Source of the DNA: Anaerolineaceae bacterium
GTDB taxonomy: Bacteria; Chloroflexota; Anaerolineae; JAAYZQ01
Length of the DNA stretch: 45,932 bases
Assembly (NCBI GenBank): GCA_012514775.1
Contig: JAAYZQ010000097.1
Coordinates: forward strand, 1-45,932
Direction of reading: 5' to 3'
The notes below the pieces were generated by a model that saw only the letters and a list, made by a program, of their open reading frames with translations, did not search any database and had not been told where the DNA came from. How positions within the stretch are numbered: position 1 is the stretch's first letter; every line of letters begins with the position of its first letter. Positions 30,246 to 39,536 of this stretch are shown here, in pieces. Position numbers and translations under genes: made by a program.

Positions 30246-32696
30246 ATGAGGCCAATGCCCGAACAAGACGACATTATCAGGTCAAAGAGCCGGTTGGACC
30301 CTGTGCCGATGCTCCTGCTCTTGCTCGGGCTTGGCATGCAGCTCTTGCATTTCTCGTCCGCGCCCCCTGGGATCAATGGCGACGCCGCGCGCCTGGGCCT
30401 CCATGCCCTCGACTTGATCGAGGCCAAGATCTGGCCGTTCTACATCTATCATCAGGCCGGCCCACAGCCGCTGATCGTCTACCTTCAGGCGCTCGCCTTT
30501 GCCCTGTTTGGGTTCACGCCCACGGCGCTGCGGGGTGTGACGGCCTTTGGCGGGGCGCTGGCCGTGCCCGCGGCCTACCTGGCCGGCAAAGAACTCTTTC
30601 ACCAGGAAGGCAGCGTGGTGGCCCGGCGTTCCGGGCTGGTGGCGGCCGTGGGGATGGCGCTGGATCCCTTTTTCAACCTCTACTGCCGCTATGGCATCGA
30701 GGGCGCTCTGTTGCCCGCGGTCGAGCTGCTGGCGGTCATGTTTCTGTGGCGCGGCCTGCGGCGCGGAAGGCACCTGGATTTCGTCCTCGCCGGGGTTCTC
30801 GTCGGCCTGAGCCAATACGTCTATATCGTTGCCCGTTGGTTTCCCGTCGCCCTGGCCGTTGCCTGCGGCCTCGCGTTGGTCGCCAACAGGCAACTGCTGG
30901 CTCGCTGGCGCGGCCTGGCCCTGGCTACCCTCTCGGCAGCCCTGGTCGCTCTGCCCCAGTGGCTGCTCTTCTTGCGCGTGCCCTACACCTTTGTGGCCCG
31001 GACCCAAAACTCGGACCAGCCGTTCGTCCTGTCTCTGCCGCGAGCCGGGTCAGTCCTCGTCTCCAAGCTGGCCCATCAAGTGACCATGCTTGGCTTTCGC
31101 TGGGACAACGGCTACAACCCGTTCTCCGGTCGCCCTCTCCTGACCCCGATCCTGTTCCTGGGGCTGCCCCTGGCCCTGGCCGCCGGCCTCGCCAGGCGGC
31201 GAGCCGGACGGCTCGCGTGCCTCGCCCTCGCCGCGCTCATGCTGCTGCCCGATCTGCTCATCGTCGAGGGCGAGTGGCCGTCGGCCACCCGGGTATTCCC
31301 CGCGGCGCCGTTTGTCTTTCTCGCCGCCGGCCTCGGCTGCGCCCTGTTGTGGTCCTGGCTTGAAGAGCGGCCCCGCGTGCCCAGTGCAGTTGCCCACCTC
31401 TTGCCGGTCGCAGTTCTGCTGGCCGGCATCGAAAGCCAGTGGCACTTTGCGACCCAGGTGCGCCCGCGAATCGACGGCAGCAAGGGGCTCGAATGGCAGG
31501 CAAGCCTGGTCGAGGTCGCAGAAGCCCACTATATTGCCGCGCACGTCGACTCGGCGCTCTTGTTGCCCTCCAGCGAGTATCAACGCGCGCCGCTGGCCTT
31601 TCTGCTGGCCGACGCTTTCCCACACCGCGCGGGCGGCTACCCGGTGCCCCTCGATCCCGGCGACGTCGTGACCGTCGTCTCACCGGCCGAGCCGGAACGG
31701 CCGACGACGGACGGGATACCCGCCGGCTACATCGAGGGAGAGTGGACCTTGCTGAAAAACGGCAAGGCCTACCTGCTGCCGCCCCTGCCCGGCAGCGTCG
31801 AGCCCATGGGCCCACAAGAACCCTTGCCGGCCACCAACGGCGCCCTGGCCGCCCACGTTTTCCCGGCCCGCTGGCGCGGCGAGCAGCCCGAGATGAGTGG
31901 TGAAAGCGCATCGTTCAGCAATGGGCTGGACCTCGCCGGCCATCACGTGGGCGATCTCGTGGCCGGTGAGCCCTTGACGGTCACTCTGTACTGGAGGCCA
32001 AGGACCAGGATAGAAGAGGACGTGCAGGTCTTCCTGCAGCTTCTCGACCGGGAGGACCAGGCGAGGCTCGGCGTCCACGACTGGCCCACCCACGGCGCCT
32101 ACCGGATCCGTGCCTGGGAGCCCGGGGAGATCGTTCCGCTGAGCTACCGGCTCCCCATCCCCGCGGACCTTGCCCCGGGGCCCTACCGGCTCATCTGTGG
32201 TATCGTGGATTTGGAGAGCCAGGCACGGATTCCGTTGGCGAGCGGCGAGGAGTATGCCACGGTGGCAACAGGCAAGATTGCCCTGCCGGCCAGCCAGGCC
32301 GTTCCAGGCCAGTCAATCAGCGCCAGTTTCGGGGCCGAGGTCGACCTCACCGGCTATACGCTGAGCCCGCGAGCATCCGGCCTGGAGGTCGGCCTCTTCT
32401 GGAAGGCGAGCGCCGTGCCTCGCACGGACTATACCGTCTTTGTACACCTGGTCGACGCCGCGGATCGGCTCGCGGCCCAGATCGACGCCCAACCCCTCGA
32501 CGGCGCCTACCCGACTTCTATCTGGAGCCCCGGCGAGACGGTCGTCGATGTGCACCTGATTCCCGCGCCACCGGGCCAATATCGCGTTTATGTCGGGTTG
32601 TATCGATGGGATACGCTGGAGCGCTTGCCTGTTATGTTGAGCGGAGAGCCGGTTCCGGAGGGCAGGCTATTCCTCGGCTCGACGAAGATACCCTGA
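30246..32696 (+). CDS. Multi-pass membrane glycosyltransferase (GT39-like) with two C-terminal beta-sandwich modules
   Basis: 816 residues: an N-terminal helix (about 18-38), then INGDAARLGLHALDLIEA with the acidic active-site position, about ten helices (to about residue 400), a soluble middle region, then two beta-sandwich modules (about 540-680 and 695-810). The second has the full signature DYTVFVHLVDAADRLAAQ, PLDGAYPTSIWSPGETVVD and PPGQYRVYVGLYRWDTLERLP. The enzyme probably transfers a lipid-linked sugar to an extracytoplasmic acceptor. The modules may bind acceptor or glycan; this is inference from position. ATG follows GTGAGGA. It is the only plus-strand member of the glycosyltransferase group. 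Confidence 0.82.
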   Translation: MRPMPEQDDIIRSKSRLDPVPMLLLLLGLGMQLLHFSSAPPGINGDAARLGLHALDLIEAKIWPFYIYHQAGPQPLIVYLQALAFALFGFTPTALRGVTAFGGALAVPAAYLAGKELFHQEGSVVARRSGLVAAVGMALDPFFNLYCRYGIEGALLPAVELLAVMFLWRGLRRGRHLDFVLAGVLVGLSQYVYIVARWFPVALAVACGLALVANRQLLARWRGLALATLSAALVALPQWLLFLRVPYTFVARTQNSDQPFVLSLPRAGSVLVSKLAHQVTMLGFRWDNGYNPFSGRPLLTPILFLGLPLALAAGLARRRAGRLACLALAALMLLPDLLIVEGEWPSATRVFPAAPFVFLAAGLGCALLWSWLEERPRVPSAVAHLLPVAVLLAGIESQWHFATQVRPRIDGSKGLEWQASLVEVAEAHYIAAHVDSALLLPSSEYQRAPLAFLLADAFPHRAGGYPVPLDPGDVVTVVSPAEPERPTTDGIPAGYIEGEWTLLKNGKAYLLPPLPGSVEPMGPQEPLPATNGALAAHVFPARWRGEQPEMSGESASFSNGLDLAGHHVGDLVAGEPLTVTLYWRPRTRIEEDVQVFLQLLDREDQARLGVHDWPTHGAYRIRAWEPGEIVPLSYRLPIPADLAPGPYRLICGIVDLESQARIPLASGEEYATVATGKIALPASQAVPGQSISASFGAEVDLTGYTLSPRASGLEVGLFWKASAVPRTDYTVFVHLVDAADRLAAQIDAQPLDGAYPTSIWSPGETVVDVHLIPAPPGQYRVYVGLYRWDTLERLPVMLSGEPVPEGRLFLGSTKIP

Positions 32697-32761
32697 GCTG
32701 GGCTGCCCGCGCTTCCCTACCCTCCGCCTGCCGAACGTGAAAAGAATGGCGAGGAAATCAA

Positions 32762-32792
32762 GAAACCGGCCCCTCCCCCTGAGACCGGTTTC
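32762..32792 (+). terminator. Possible terminator hairpin after the glycosyltransferase gene
   Basis: GAAACCGG (32762-32769) and CCGGTTTC (32785-32792) form 8-base arms with a 15-base loop, 66 bases after the stop. No U-run follows, so it is only a candidate. The rest of the gap to 32911 is AT-richer than its surroundings and holds no gene. Confidence 0.4.
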
Positions 32793-32911
32793 CTGACCCA
32801 AAACTACACTGATTAAGAAAGATGGCTATCTTATTGAAGGCCATTATGCCCCCTTTAGATTAGACGAGGATTAACCCATCATTAGAAAAAGATGAGAATC
32901 CCGGGATGCCT

Positions 32912-34492
32912 CTAGCGGGGACCGAAAAAGACGACCATCTCGCGCTCATGGGCCACCAGATCCATCCTCGCCAGCACCGTCTCCAGGAACTCGGCGTCGT
33001 AGCGGCCCGCAAGGCGCCCTTCGTCGACCACGAACCAGACCCGCTGCGCCGAGTCGAGGACCGTGGTCAGCCCGGCAGCCGAATCTACGATGGGGACGAA
33101 ATCCCAGCCGCTGACCCATCGCCCTTCCCGCTGCACCGCAAATCCAGAGAAGTCGGTGGGGGTCGCCAGGTAGTCACAGCGACCCAGGTGCCAGAAGGCC
33201 GCCGGGCAGAGGAAAGTGATCACCTGATCTCCGGGCCGGTCTCGCTCGGCGACGATGGCAAAGGCCCACTCGTAATCGGGCACGGTTTCGCGGGTAGCGC
33301 GTACCGCCGAGGGCCACGATACGGCGATGACCAGAGCCACGACGGCGGCGGGCGCAACCCACGGCGGCAGCCCCTTGCCGGCAGCCGGCAGGAGCCGGGC
33401 AAAGGCGCGACCAACGACGGCCAGGACGGTAGCGGCGACCAGGAAATAGTGAGGCAGCAACATCAGGCCGTAGCGCGGGCTCTTCCACTCCGGGTCCACG
33501 ACAAAGAGCAGCATCAGGAGCACGAACAGGAGCAGAGCATAGAGGTAGACGAGGGCGCGCCAATGGCGCCCTGCCGCCGGCAGCCGCCGCGACCGGACGA
33601 GCCGCACGAGGAGCCAAACCAGCCCGGCCAGGGCCAGCAGCGTCGCCGCCAGGCGCTCGGGCGCCAGGAACAGGGGTTGGACGATCTTGACGACTCCGGG
33701 CCAGTCGATGGCCGCTCCCAGGTACTGGCGCACCTGGGGCTCGAAAACGCCCGGCGCCACACGCGCCTGGACAGGTGGCCCAATCCTCCGCAATAGGATT
33801 TCGACGACGATGGACAGGGCGGCGAGACCAAAGGCCGCCAGGTTAGGGAGCCGCAGGCACCAGCGCCAGCCCCGCTGCAGCAGCGCCCAGATCCCGAGGA
33901 CAGGGAGCAGGAGCATTGCTTCGGCGTGGCAAAAGAGGGCGCCCCAGAAGGCGAGGACAAACAGCCAGCGACAGAGGGGCCGGTCCCGTTCCTCGACGAC
34001 CCACACGTAAAACACAACAGTCAGCGCCAGGGCAAAGAACTGCAGGGGGGCGTACATCCGCACCCGCCCGCCCCAGAGGATGGCGTCGCCGGCCATGGCG
34101 ACGGCGGCCGCGGCCACCAGGCCGGCCGCCCGGGAAAGGGCCCGGCGACCAAGCCAATAGGTGAGGGGAATGGACGCCGTGCTCAGCAGCAGCACCGGCA
34201 GCCGCATCAGCCAATCGGCGCGGGCCCCCAGGCCGACGAGGCTGGCGACCAGGTAGGAGAGCAGCAGCCCGTGACTGTAAAAGTTCCCCGAGGGCAGCAG
34301 CGGCACGCCCTGGGCCACGATCCGCTCGGCGGCGCGCACCTGGAGGTACTCGTCGACGAAAAAGGGAACGTCGAGCACGTAGGCCAGGCGGAACCCGAAG
34401 CCAAGGGCCGTGACGAGCAGCAACAGGATCGCGAATGCCGGGCTGCGGTCCGGCCGCTCGCCGTCGTGCTCGGCGCCGGGCTGCGTCGTCAT
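32912..34492 (-). CDS. Multi-pass membrane glycosyltransferase (GT39/PMT_2-like), no C-terminal module
   Basis: 526 residues, the shortest of the six glycosyltransferases here. After the first helix comes DVPFFVDEYLQVRAAERIV, with the Asp-Glu pair at the family's active-site position, then GVPLLPSGNFYSHG and about ten helices (to about 420). A modest extracytoplasmic C-terminal domain ends FGPR. The PMT_2 family uses polyprenyl-phosphate-linked sugars. The ATG overlaps the stop of the upstream glycosyltransferase gene (ATGA, four bases), so the two are translationally coupled, and both follow the DUF11/PKD surface-protein gene in one probable operon. Confidence 0.87.
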   Translation of the reverse strand: MTTQPGAEHDGERPDRSPAFAILLLLVTALGFGFRLAYVLDVPFFVDEYLQVRAAERIVAQGVPLLPSGNFYSHGLLLSYLVASLVGLGARADWLMRLPVLLLSTASIPLTYWLGRRALSRAAGLVAAAAVAMAGDAILWGGRVRMYAPLQFFALALTVVFYVWVVEERDRPLCRWLFVLAFWGALFCHAEAMLLLPVLGIWALLQRGWRWCLRLPNLAAFGLAALSIVVEILLRRIGPPVQARVAPGVFEPQVRQYLGAAIDWPGVVKIVQPLFLAPERLAATLLALAGLVWLLVRLVRSRRLPAAGRHWRALVYLYALLLFVLLMLLFVVDPEWKSPRYGLMLLPHYFLVAATVLAVVGRAFARLLPAAGKGLPPWVAPAAVVALVIAVSWPSAVRATRETVPDYEWAFAIVAERDRPGDQVITFLCPAAFWHLGRCDYLATPTDFSGFAVQREGRWVSGWDFVPIVDSAAGLTTVLDSAQRVWFVVDEGRLAGRYDAEFLETVLARMDLVAHEREMVVFFGPR

Positions 34493-37089
34493 GGCCCGAC
34501 CTCCACCTCCTGGAGGATGAGCCGGTCACCGTCAGAGGCGGCCAGGCGCCGGCCGGTGGGCAGGTGGTAGAGGCCCACGGCCAGGCGGTAGATGCCAGGC
34601 GCAGCTCCCGGATCGACGGCAATCCGGTGCCTGTCGACGACGACCTCGCCCGGATCCCACAGGCCGGTGGGATAGTAGCCCCCCACGGGCCGGCCGTCGC
34701 CCTGCCCCCATATGCGATCCTCGCCGTCCAGGAGGTGGACAAAGACCGTGTAATCCGCCTGGAGGCGCTCCGCGGCCTGCCAGTGGAGCACGAGGTCCAC
34801 GCTGCCGCCGGCAACCACAGGGCCGGGCCCCAGGCTGTAACCCACCAGGCTCACCTGGTCTCCTTCCCCGTTAAGCTCGAGGGACAGCGCCTCGTCGGGA
34901 AGCGGCAGATCCATGCCGCCGGGCCCGGGCACCCGGAAATAATCGAGGATGAGGGCACTTTCGACGACGTGACCCTCGCCGGCGACGACGGGCATGCGAT
35001 CGCCCGTCGCGGGATCGTATAGGCCCACCTCCAAGCGATACAGGCCCGGCGGCAGATCGGCGGGCAAGGGCAGCAGCCGCCGGTCGGGCAAGGTTTCGCC
35101 CACCGGCCAGTGGTCGATGGGCAGGGCCCCCGCGGGGCCGGACAGCGGCGGGCCATCGGCCGGGGCGAGGCGCTGCCCATCCTGGCCTACGACGTGAACA
35201 AAGACATGCACGGTGCGCGCCAGGGGCCGGCTGGCCTGCCAGTGCAGCGTGAGATCAAGCCCCTCACCCGGGACGGCCAGCAGGTCGCCCCACTGCCCGC
35301 CTGCCGGGCGGTTAGCAGCCGTGCCCAGGTCGTAACGCTCCAGGAGGAGCGCGTCGCCAAACAGGGCGCCGGAGGGCCGGGAGACGGCAGACTCGACGGC
35401 GGGGATGGACCGGAACACCAGGACCCCGGCCGTGCAGCCCAGCAGTTCCATGCGATCCCACACCGTTCGGACAAAGTCGGGCTCGAAGCGCTGGCGAAAG
35501 CGCGACTCGTCGGCCACGAGCCACAGCCGGCCCTCACCGGCCAGGGCGGCTTCCAGGTCATCGGCGGCGCGGATGAGGGGCGAGCCAAGCCAGCGGTCCG
35601 CCAGCCGGCCCGCGGCGTCGCGGTAGACAAACTCCTCGTACTCCAGGCCGAGGGCGAAATAGTCACTGCGACCCAGGAGAAGCTGTGCCGCCGCCGGGGC
35701 AACGGTTGCCACGCGGTCGCCCGGCTGCCAGTAGCGGGCCACGACGTCAAAAGCCGAGCGATAGCCCCTTTCTTGTGTCGAGGAGGCGGCCAGGGCTCCG
35801 GGCAACATCGTCCCCAGCAGCAGCACCAGGGTCAGGGAGGCCAGCAGGACCGCCCACCGGCCGGCGCCACCGGCCCGCGCAGGCTGCCTGCCGGCCCCTC
35901 GGCGGCCTGAGGAGAGCCACGCAAGGGCCACGAGCAACATCTCTTCCAGGCCGCGGGCCGCGAGGAGGGCCAGGACGGGCAGGAGCAGGTTCAGATAGCG
36001 GGTGCCCTGGTAGGTGCTGCCCAGGAAGAGGACCATTTGCAGCGGCACGAGCCAGAGACAGGCCGAGAAGAACAGAACCGCCCGATCGCGTCCGTCCCGG
36101 CGCCCTCGTCCCAGGCGCCAGGCCGCCGCGGCCAGGGCAATCGCCGCCATGAGGGTCAGGGGCCAACGACCGGCCTCGGCAAAAAACGGCAGCACCGACT
36201 GCACGCGGTCGGGCAGATCGCCGGCCCACTGCAAGGGCGGCCGGCTGCCGGCCATGGTTTCGAAGCCGCCGACGAGGCCCCGGGCGAGGGCCAGTTGCAG
36301 GCCGTAGCGGCCGGCGAGGCCCAGGGCGGCGAGAAGCGCCTCGGCGAGGGGCGCCGGCCGCAGCCACCAGCGCCAGCCGCACACCACCAGGCTGCCGGCC
36401 AGAAAGGCGGGCAACAGCAGGGCCGCCTCGGGATGGACAAAGGCGCTGAGCACGAGGAGGGCCAGGCCCAGGCGCCGCAGCGAGGCGCGGCCCGAGGCCA
36501 GGCCCCCGAAGAACGTGGCAGCGGCAAGAAAGGATAGCAGGCCCAGCAGCCCGTAGGCCCTGGCCCGTCCGCCCCACAGGATGGCCTCGGCATTGAGAGC
36601 CAACAGCCCCGCCCCCCATAGGCCGGCCCAGGGCGACACGAGGCGGCGGCCCGCCAGGTAGACGAGCCCCGTCGTCAAGACCGAGGCGGCCGCGCTCAAC
36701 AGGCGCGCGGCCAGGAGGCTGGGGCCCACCAGGGCCACGAGGCCGCCCAACAGGTAGGAGTAGGGGAGATCGTTGCCGTAAAAGAGGCCCGAAGGCAGCC
36801 GGGGAATGCCGGTACGGGCGATAGCCTCGGCCACCAGCAGCGACGTAGGCTCGTCGACAAAGGGCTCGGGCTGCAGCGCGTAGCGCAGCCGCAGCCCAAA
36901 GGCCAGCAGTACCACGGCCGCGGCCAGGACGTGCGTGGCGGCGGCAGGCAGGGACTGGATGGCACGCCCGGTGGAGGTGCCGGCCGGGCGCGAGCCACCG
37001 CTGCGGGCCGCGCCGTGCGCGGCCCGCAGCGAACCATTGTTCTCAGGCTCTGCAGGATGCTTCGATCCCGACGTCATTGCCTGGTACAC
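34489..37089 (-). CDS. Multi-pass membrane glycosyltransferase (GT39/PMT_2-like) with two C-terminal beta-sandwich modules
   Basis: 866 residues: a basic N-terminus, first helix (about 52-70), PEPFVDEPTSLLVAEAI with the Asp-Glu pair, GIPRLPSGLFYGNDLPYS, about ten helices (to about 440), a soluble region, and two beta-sandwich modules (about 590-715 and 735-860; the second with DYTVFVHLLDGEDRIWGQ and GYYPTGLWDPGEVVVDR). It resembles the next gene (32912) in its membrane half and the 30246 protein in its tail. The GTG start at 37089 lies 12 bases after the upstream stop; an ATG four codons later is an alternative, and neither has a strong ribosome site. It is probably co-transcribed with the DUF11/PKD/LamG-like surface protein, a plausible acceptor. 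Confidence 0.85.
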   Translation of the reverse strand: MYQAMTSGSKHPAEPENNGSLRAAHGAARSGGSRPAGTSTGRAIQSLPAAATHVLAAAVVLLAFGLRLRYALQPEPFVDEPTSLLVAEAIARTGIPRLPSGLFYGNDLPYSYLLGGLVALVGPSLLAARLLSAAASVLTTGLVYLAGRRLVSPWAGLWGAGLLALNAEAILWGGRARAYGLLGLLSFLAAATFFGGLASGRASLRRLGLALLVLSAFVHPEAALLLPAFLAGSLVVCGWRWWLRPAPLAEALLAALGLAGRYGLQLALARGLVGGFETMAGSRPPLQWAGDLPDRVQSVLPFFAEAGRWPLTLMAAIALAAAAWRLGRGRRDGRDRAVLFFSACLWLVPLQMVLFLGSTYQGTRYLNLLLPVLALLAARGLEEMLLVALAWLSSGRRGAGRQPARAGGAGRWAVLLASLTLVLLLGTMLPGALAASSTQERGYRSAFDVVARYWQPGDRVATVAPAAAQLLLGRSDYFALGLEYEEFVYRDAAGRLADRWLGSPLIRAADDLEAALAGEGRLWLVADESRFRQRFEPDFVRTVWDRMELLGCTAGVLVFRSIPAVESAVSRPSGALFGDALLLERYDLGTAANRPAGGQWGDLLAVPGEGLDLTLHWQASRPLARTVHVFVHVVGQDGQRLAPADGPPLSGPAGALPIDHWPVGETLPDRRLLPLPADLPPGLYRLEVGLYDPATGDRMPVVAGEGHVVESALILDYFRVPGPGGMDLPLPDEALSLELNGEGDQVSLVGYSLGPGPVVAGGSVDLVLHWQAAERLQADYTVFVHLLDGEDRIWGQGDGRPVGGYYPTGLWDPGEVVVDRHRIAVDPGAAPGIYRLAVGLYHLPTGRRLAASDGDRLILQEVEVGP

Positions 37090-37101
37090 ATCCGTTTCCG
37101 C

Positions 37102-39402
37102 TCAATCGAGGGGGGTCACGATGAGGTTGTCAAAGCTGGCCGTCTCGGACTTGAACGTCTTGAAGCCGACGGTGCCCGTGAGGAAGGGTTCCTTCGGGTC
37201 ATTCCACTCGTAGACCAGTTCGTCCTCGAAAAAGATCTTGATGTTGTTGCCGCGCAACTCGACGGCCAGGTGGTACCAGGTATGGCGGGCAAAGGTCTTC
37301 TCCAGCTTGATTTCCTCGATGATGTACGGGTTGTTAAAGTCGTACAGGTTGCCCGGGTTGTTGCAGGCGTTACCCCAGCAGTCGGTGAGGGTCTGCAGTT
37401 GAGCGAGGCGGATGAACATGCTGTTGCGGGTCGGGTTTCCGCCGACGATGATGTAGTAGCCCGTCACCCAGCCGGCTGTGTCCTCTTTGCCCACGTCCTG
37501 GTAGTGACCGCGCACCCACAGGCCGATGGGGTACCCGCCCTCGTCGATGTGGTAGACGGTTCCGTCGTCCGTCTCGTCGGCGCCGCCACGAAGGAGGAGG
37601 TCCGTCTCGACGCGATAGTCCGTCCAGTCCTCGGCACCGGGCGCCAGGTACATCAACAGCGCATCTTCCGCCATCTTCTTGCCGCCCAGATAGCAATCCT
37701 GGGTGGCGGCTCCACTACCGCCCACGCCATCCTTGGCGCCCCAGTACCACTGACCCTCTTCCAGGCGCCAGTAGTTCATGAACTTGGTCCAGCGCCCGAT
37801 GCCAACGCTCCCGTCGTCAAAGTGCTCCTCCAGAAGCACGGCCGGCTCTACCGTGACCGTCGTCGTGGCGCTGGCCTCGCTCACGCTGTTCTTGGCAGTG
37901 ACCGTAGCCACGTAGGTCTGGATCTCGGGATAGACGTGGCTGACGCTGCTGCCGGTAGCGGTGGTTTCATCGCCCAGGTCCCAGGTATAGACCACGTTGC
38001 TGCCGGCCGACACGCTTGCAGTCAGGATCGTCGGCCTTCCCTTGGGGGTGGGACCATCGTTGCTGGCCGCCAGGCCGGCGATGGGTACCTCGGCCTGAAG
38101 GGTGGCAACGGCCGGCTCCTTGGGCACCTCGGCGGCGCTGGCCGTGATGGTCACTTCGTTCACGTGCTGGCCCGCAGGCACGTTGGCCCGCACCCTGTAC
38201 ATGACGTCAAGGCGCTCGCCGGGGGGCATCGGCCAGTTGCCACTCCAGGTGATGGTCCCCGTCGTACCGCTGGGGCTGGCCGCCACGTCGCTGTCGGGCT
38301 CCATGGCCAGGAAGGTCATTCCAGCGGGCAGCTTGTCCACGATGGTCTCCAACGTGCCCGTCGTATCACCCTCGTTGACGATGCTCACGCTGTAGACAAC
38401 TTCCGCGTCGGTGCCGGCCACGATGGCCTGGGGAGACACGCTCTTTTCCACGGGGAGCCAGGCATAGCGGAAGTCGTTGAACACGCCGGGAAGGTAGAGA
38501 CGGACGCGCTCCGGCTGCACCGTGACGCAGGCCTCAGCCGGTGAGGGCGCTCCATCTGCGGAGCTGATCTCGAGACTGTTGCAGGCATCGAAGCGGCTCT
38601 CGTCCGAGGGTGTGTCCACCGTGTACGCCTGGGTGAGGTCCGAGCCCGGCGGAAGGACGATGGGCCCCTCCCAGACGAGGGTTCCATCCGGCGCCTCAAC
38701 CGGGTCGCCAAGGTCCCCACCCGGCACCACGTCGGCGTACTCCAGCCTCGAGTCCAAAGTAACGGTGACCAGGTCGATGGTGCCAGGCACCTCGCCGTTG
38801 TTGCTGAGGGTAATGGTAAAGGTCACGGGCTGGCCGTTGATTACCTCCGTCGACGATGCGACCATATCCTGGGCCAGGTCGACCTGGCCGACGATTAGGG
38901 ACGCCGTAGCCTCGCCCACGAGACTGCCGTCCTTGGCCCGGGCCACCACCGTGTTCTCGTAGGGCACCACGTCCTTGGGCACGGTACTGGGTACCCGCAC
39001 GGTATAGACCAGTGAGACCTGGTCGCCCGCGGGCACCGTCAGGTCCTCGGTCCAGACGATCTCGGGGGCTTCGGAATCCGAGGGCGATACGTCCCAGTCG
39101 CTGAGGGTATAGTTCACCCAGCCAAACTCAAAGCCCGTGGGCAGTGTGTCGGTGATGGTGTCCAGAACCAGGTCCTCTTCACCGCTGTTCTGGAAGGTGA
39201 CGGTGTACAGGGGATAGGGCGTCTGCCCGGGCAGCAACGACGCCACGTTCACCGATTTCGAGATCTGTACGTCCTGGTTGGGAGCAAGGGCCTGCGTAGG
39301 ATGCAGGCCGCTGCCGAGCAGGCCAATCGTGACCAAGCTCAGCAGGAGCAAAGTGGTCCAGGGTAGCAGGGTCCTGAACCTTTCAAGGCGCACGACAATC
39401 AT
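37102..39402 (-). CDS. Secreted surface protein: three DUF11 repeats, PKD domain, C-terminal LamG/DUF1080-like domain
   Basis: 766 residues: signal peptide (LPWTTLLLLSLVTIGLLGSG), DUF11 repeats (about 45-165, 175-290 and 320-440; SKSVNVASLLPGQ, VSPQAIVAGTDAEVVYSV), a PKD domain (about 445-525; VYTWDLGDETTATGSSVSHVYPEIQTY) and a jelly-roll domain resembling LamG or DUF1080 glycan-binding folds (about 530-766; EDWTDYRVETDLLLRGG, TWYHLAVELRGNNIKIFFED, GTVGFKTFKSETASFDNL). A LYLPGVFNDF linker lies between the second and third DUF11 repeats. Such proteins are usually adhesins or carbohydrate binders; no catalytic residues are evident. The ATG at 39402 follows GGAGG; an upstream in-frame extension lacks a ribosome site and overlaps the promoter region. 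Confidence 0.88.
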   Translation of the reverse strand: MIVVRLERFRTLLPWTTLLLLSLVTIGLLGSGLHPTQALAPNQDVQISKSVNVASLLPGQTPYPLYTVTFQNSGEEDLVLDTITDTLPTGFEFGWVNYTLSDWDVSPSDSEAPEIVWTEDLTVPAGDQVSLVYTVRVPSTVPKDVVPYENTVVARAKDGSLVGEATASLIVGQVDLAQDMVASSTEVINGQPVTFTITLSNNGEVPGTIDLVTVTLDSRLEYADVVPGGDLGDPVEAPDGTLVWEGPIVLPPGSDLTQAYTVDTPSDESRFDACNSLEISSADGAPSPAEACVTVQPERVRLYLPGVFNDFRYAWLPVEKSVSPQAIVAGTDAEVVYSVSIVNEGDTTGTLETIVDKLPAGMTFLAMEPDSDVAASPSGTTGTITWSGNWPMPPGERLDVMYRVRANVPAGQHVNEVTITASAAEVPKEPAVATLQAEVPIAGLAASNDGPTPKGRPTILTASVSAGSNVVYTWDLGDETTATGSSVSHVYPEIQTYVATVTAKNSVSEASATTTVTVEPAVLLEEHFDDGSVGIGRWTKFMNYWRLEEGQWYWGAKDGVGGSGAATQDCYLGGKKMAEDALLMYLAPGAEDWTDYRVETDLLLRGGADETDDGTVYHIDEGGYPIGLWVRGHYQDVGKEDTAGWVTGYYIIVGGNPTRNSMFIRLAQLQTLTDCWGNACNNPGNLYDFNNPYIIEEIKLEKTFARHTWYHLAVELRGNNIKIFFEDELVYEWNDPKEPFLTGTVGFKTFKSETASFDNLIVTPLD

Positions 39403-39491
39403 CGGGGTTTGCCTCCATTCCTCTCTGATATCGCATGGCGCCGGCTTCCTCGTCCGGCCAGCCGTGCGAGCCTGGCGGGCAAAGCCAGGCG

Positions 39492-39520
39492 ATTGTAACA
39501 TAGATGCCAGGCAGTGTCAA
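39492..39520 (-). promoter_or_regulatory. Promoter of the surface protein/glycosyltransferase operon
   Basis: On the minus strand TTGACA (39515-39520), 17 bases ending in TGT, TACAAT (39492-39497). The leader to the ATG at 39402 would be about 83 bases. Confidence 0.78.
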
Positions 39521-39536
39521 CACGTGTGCCGGGCTC

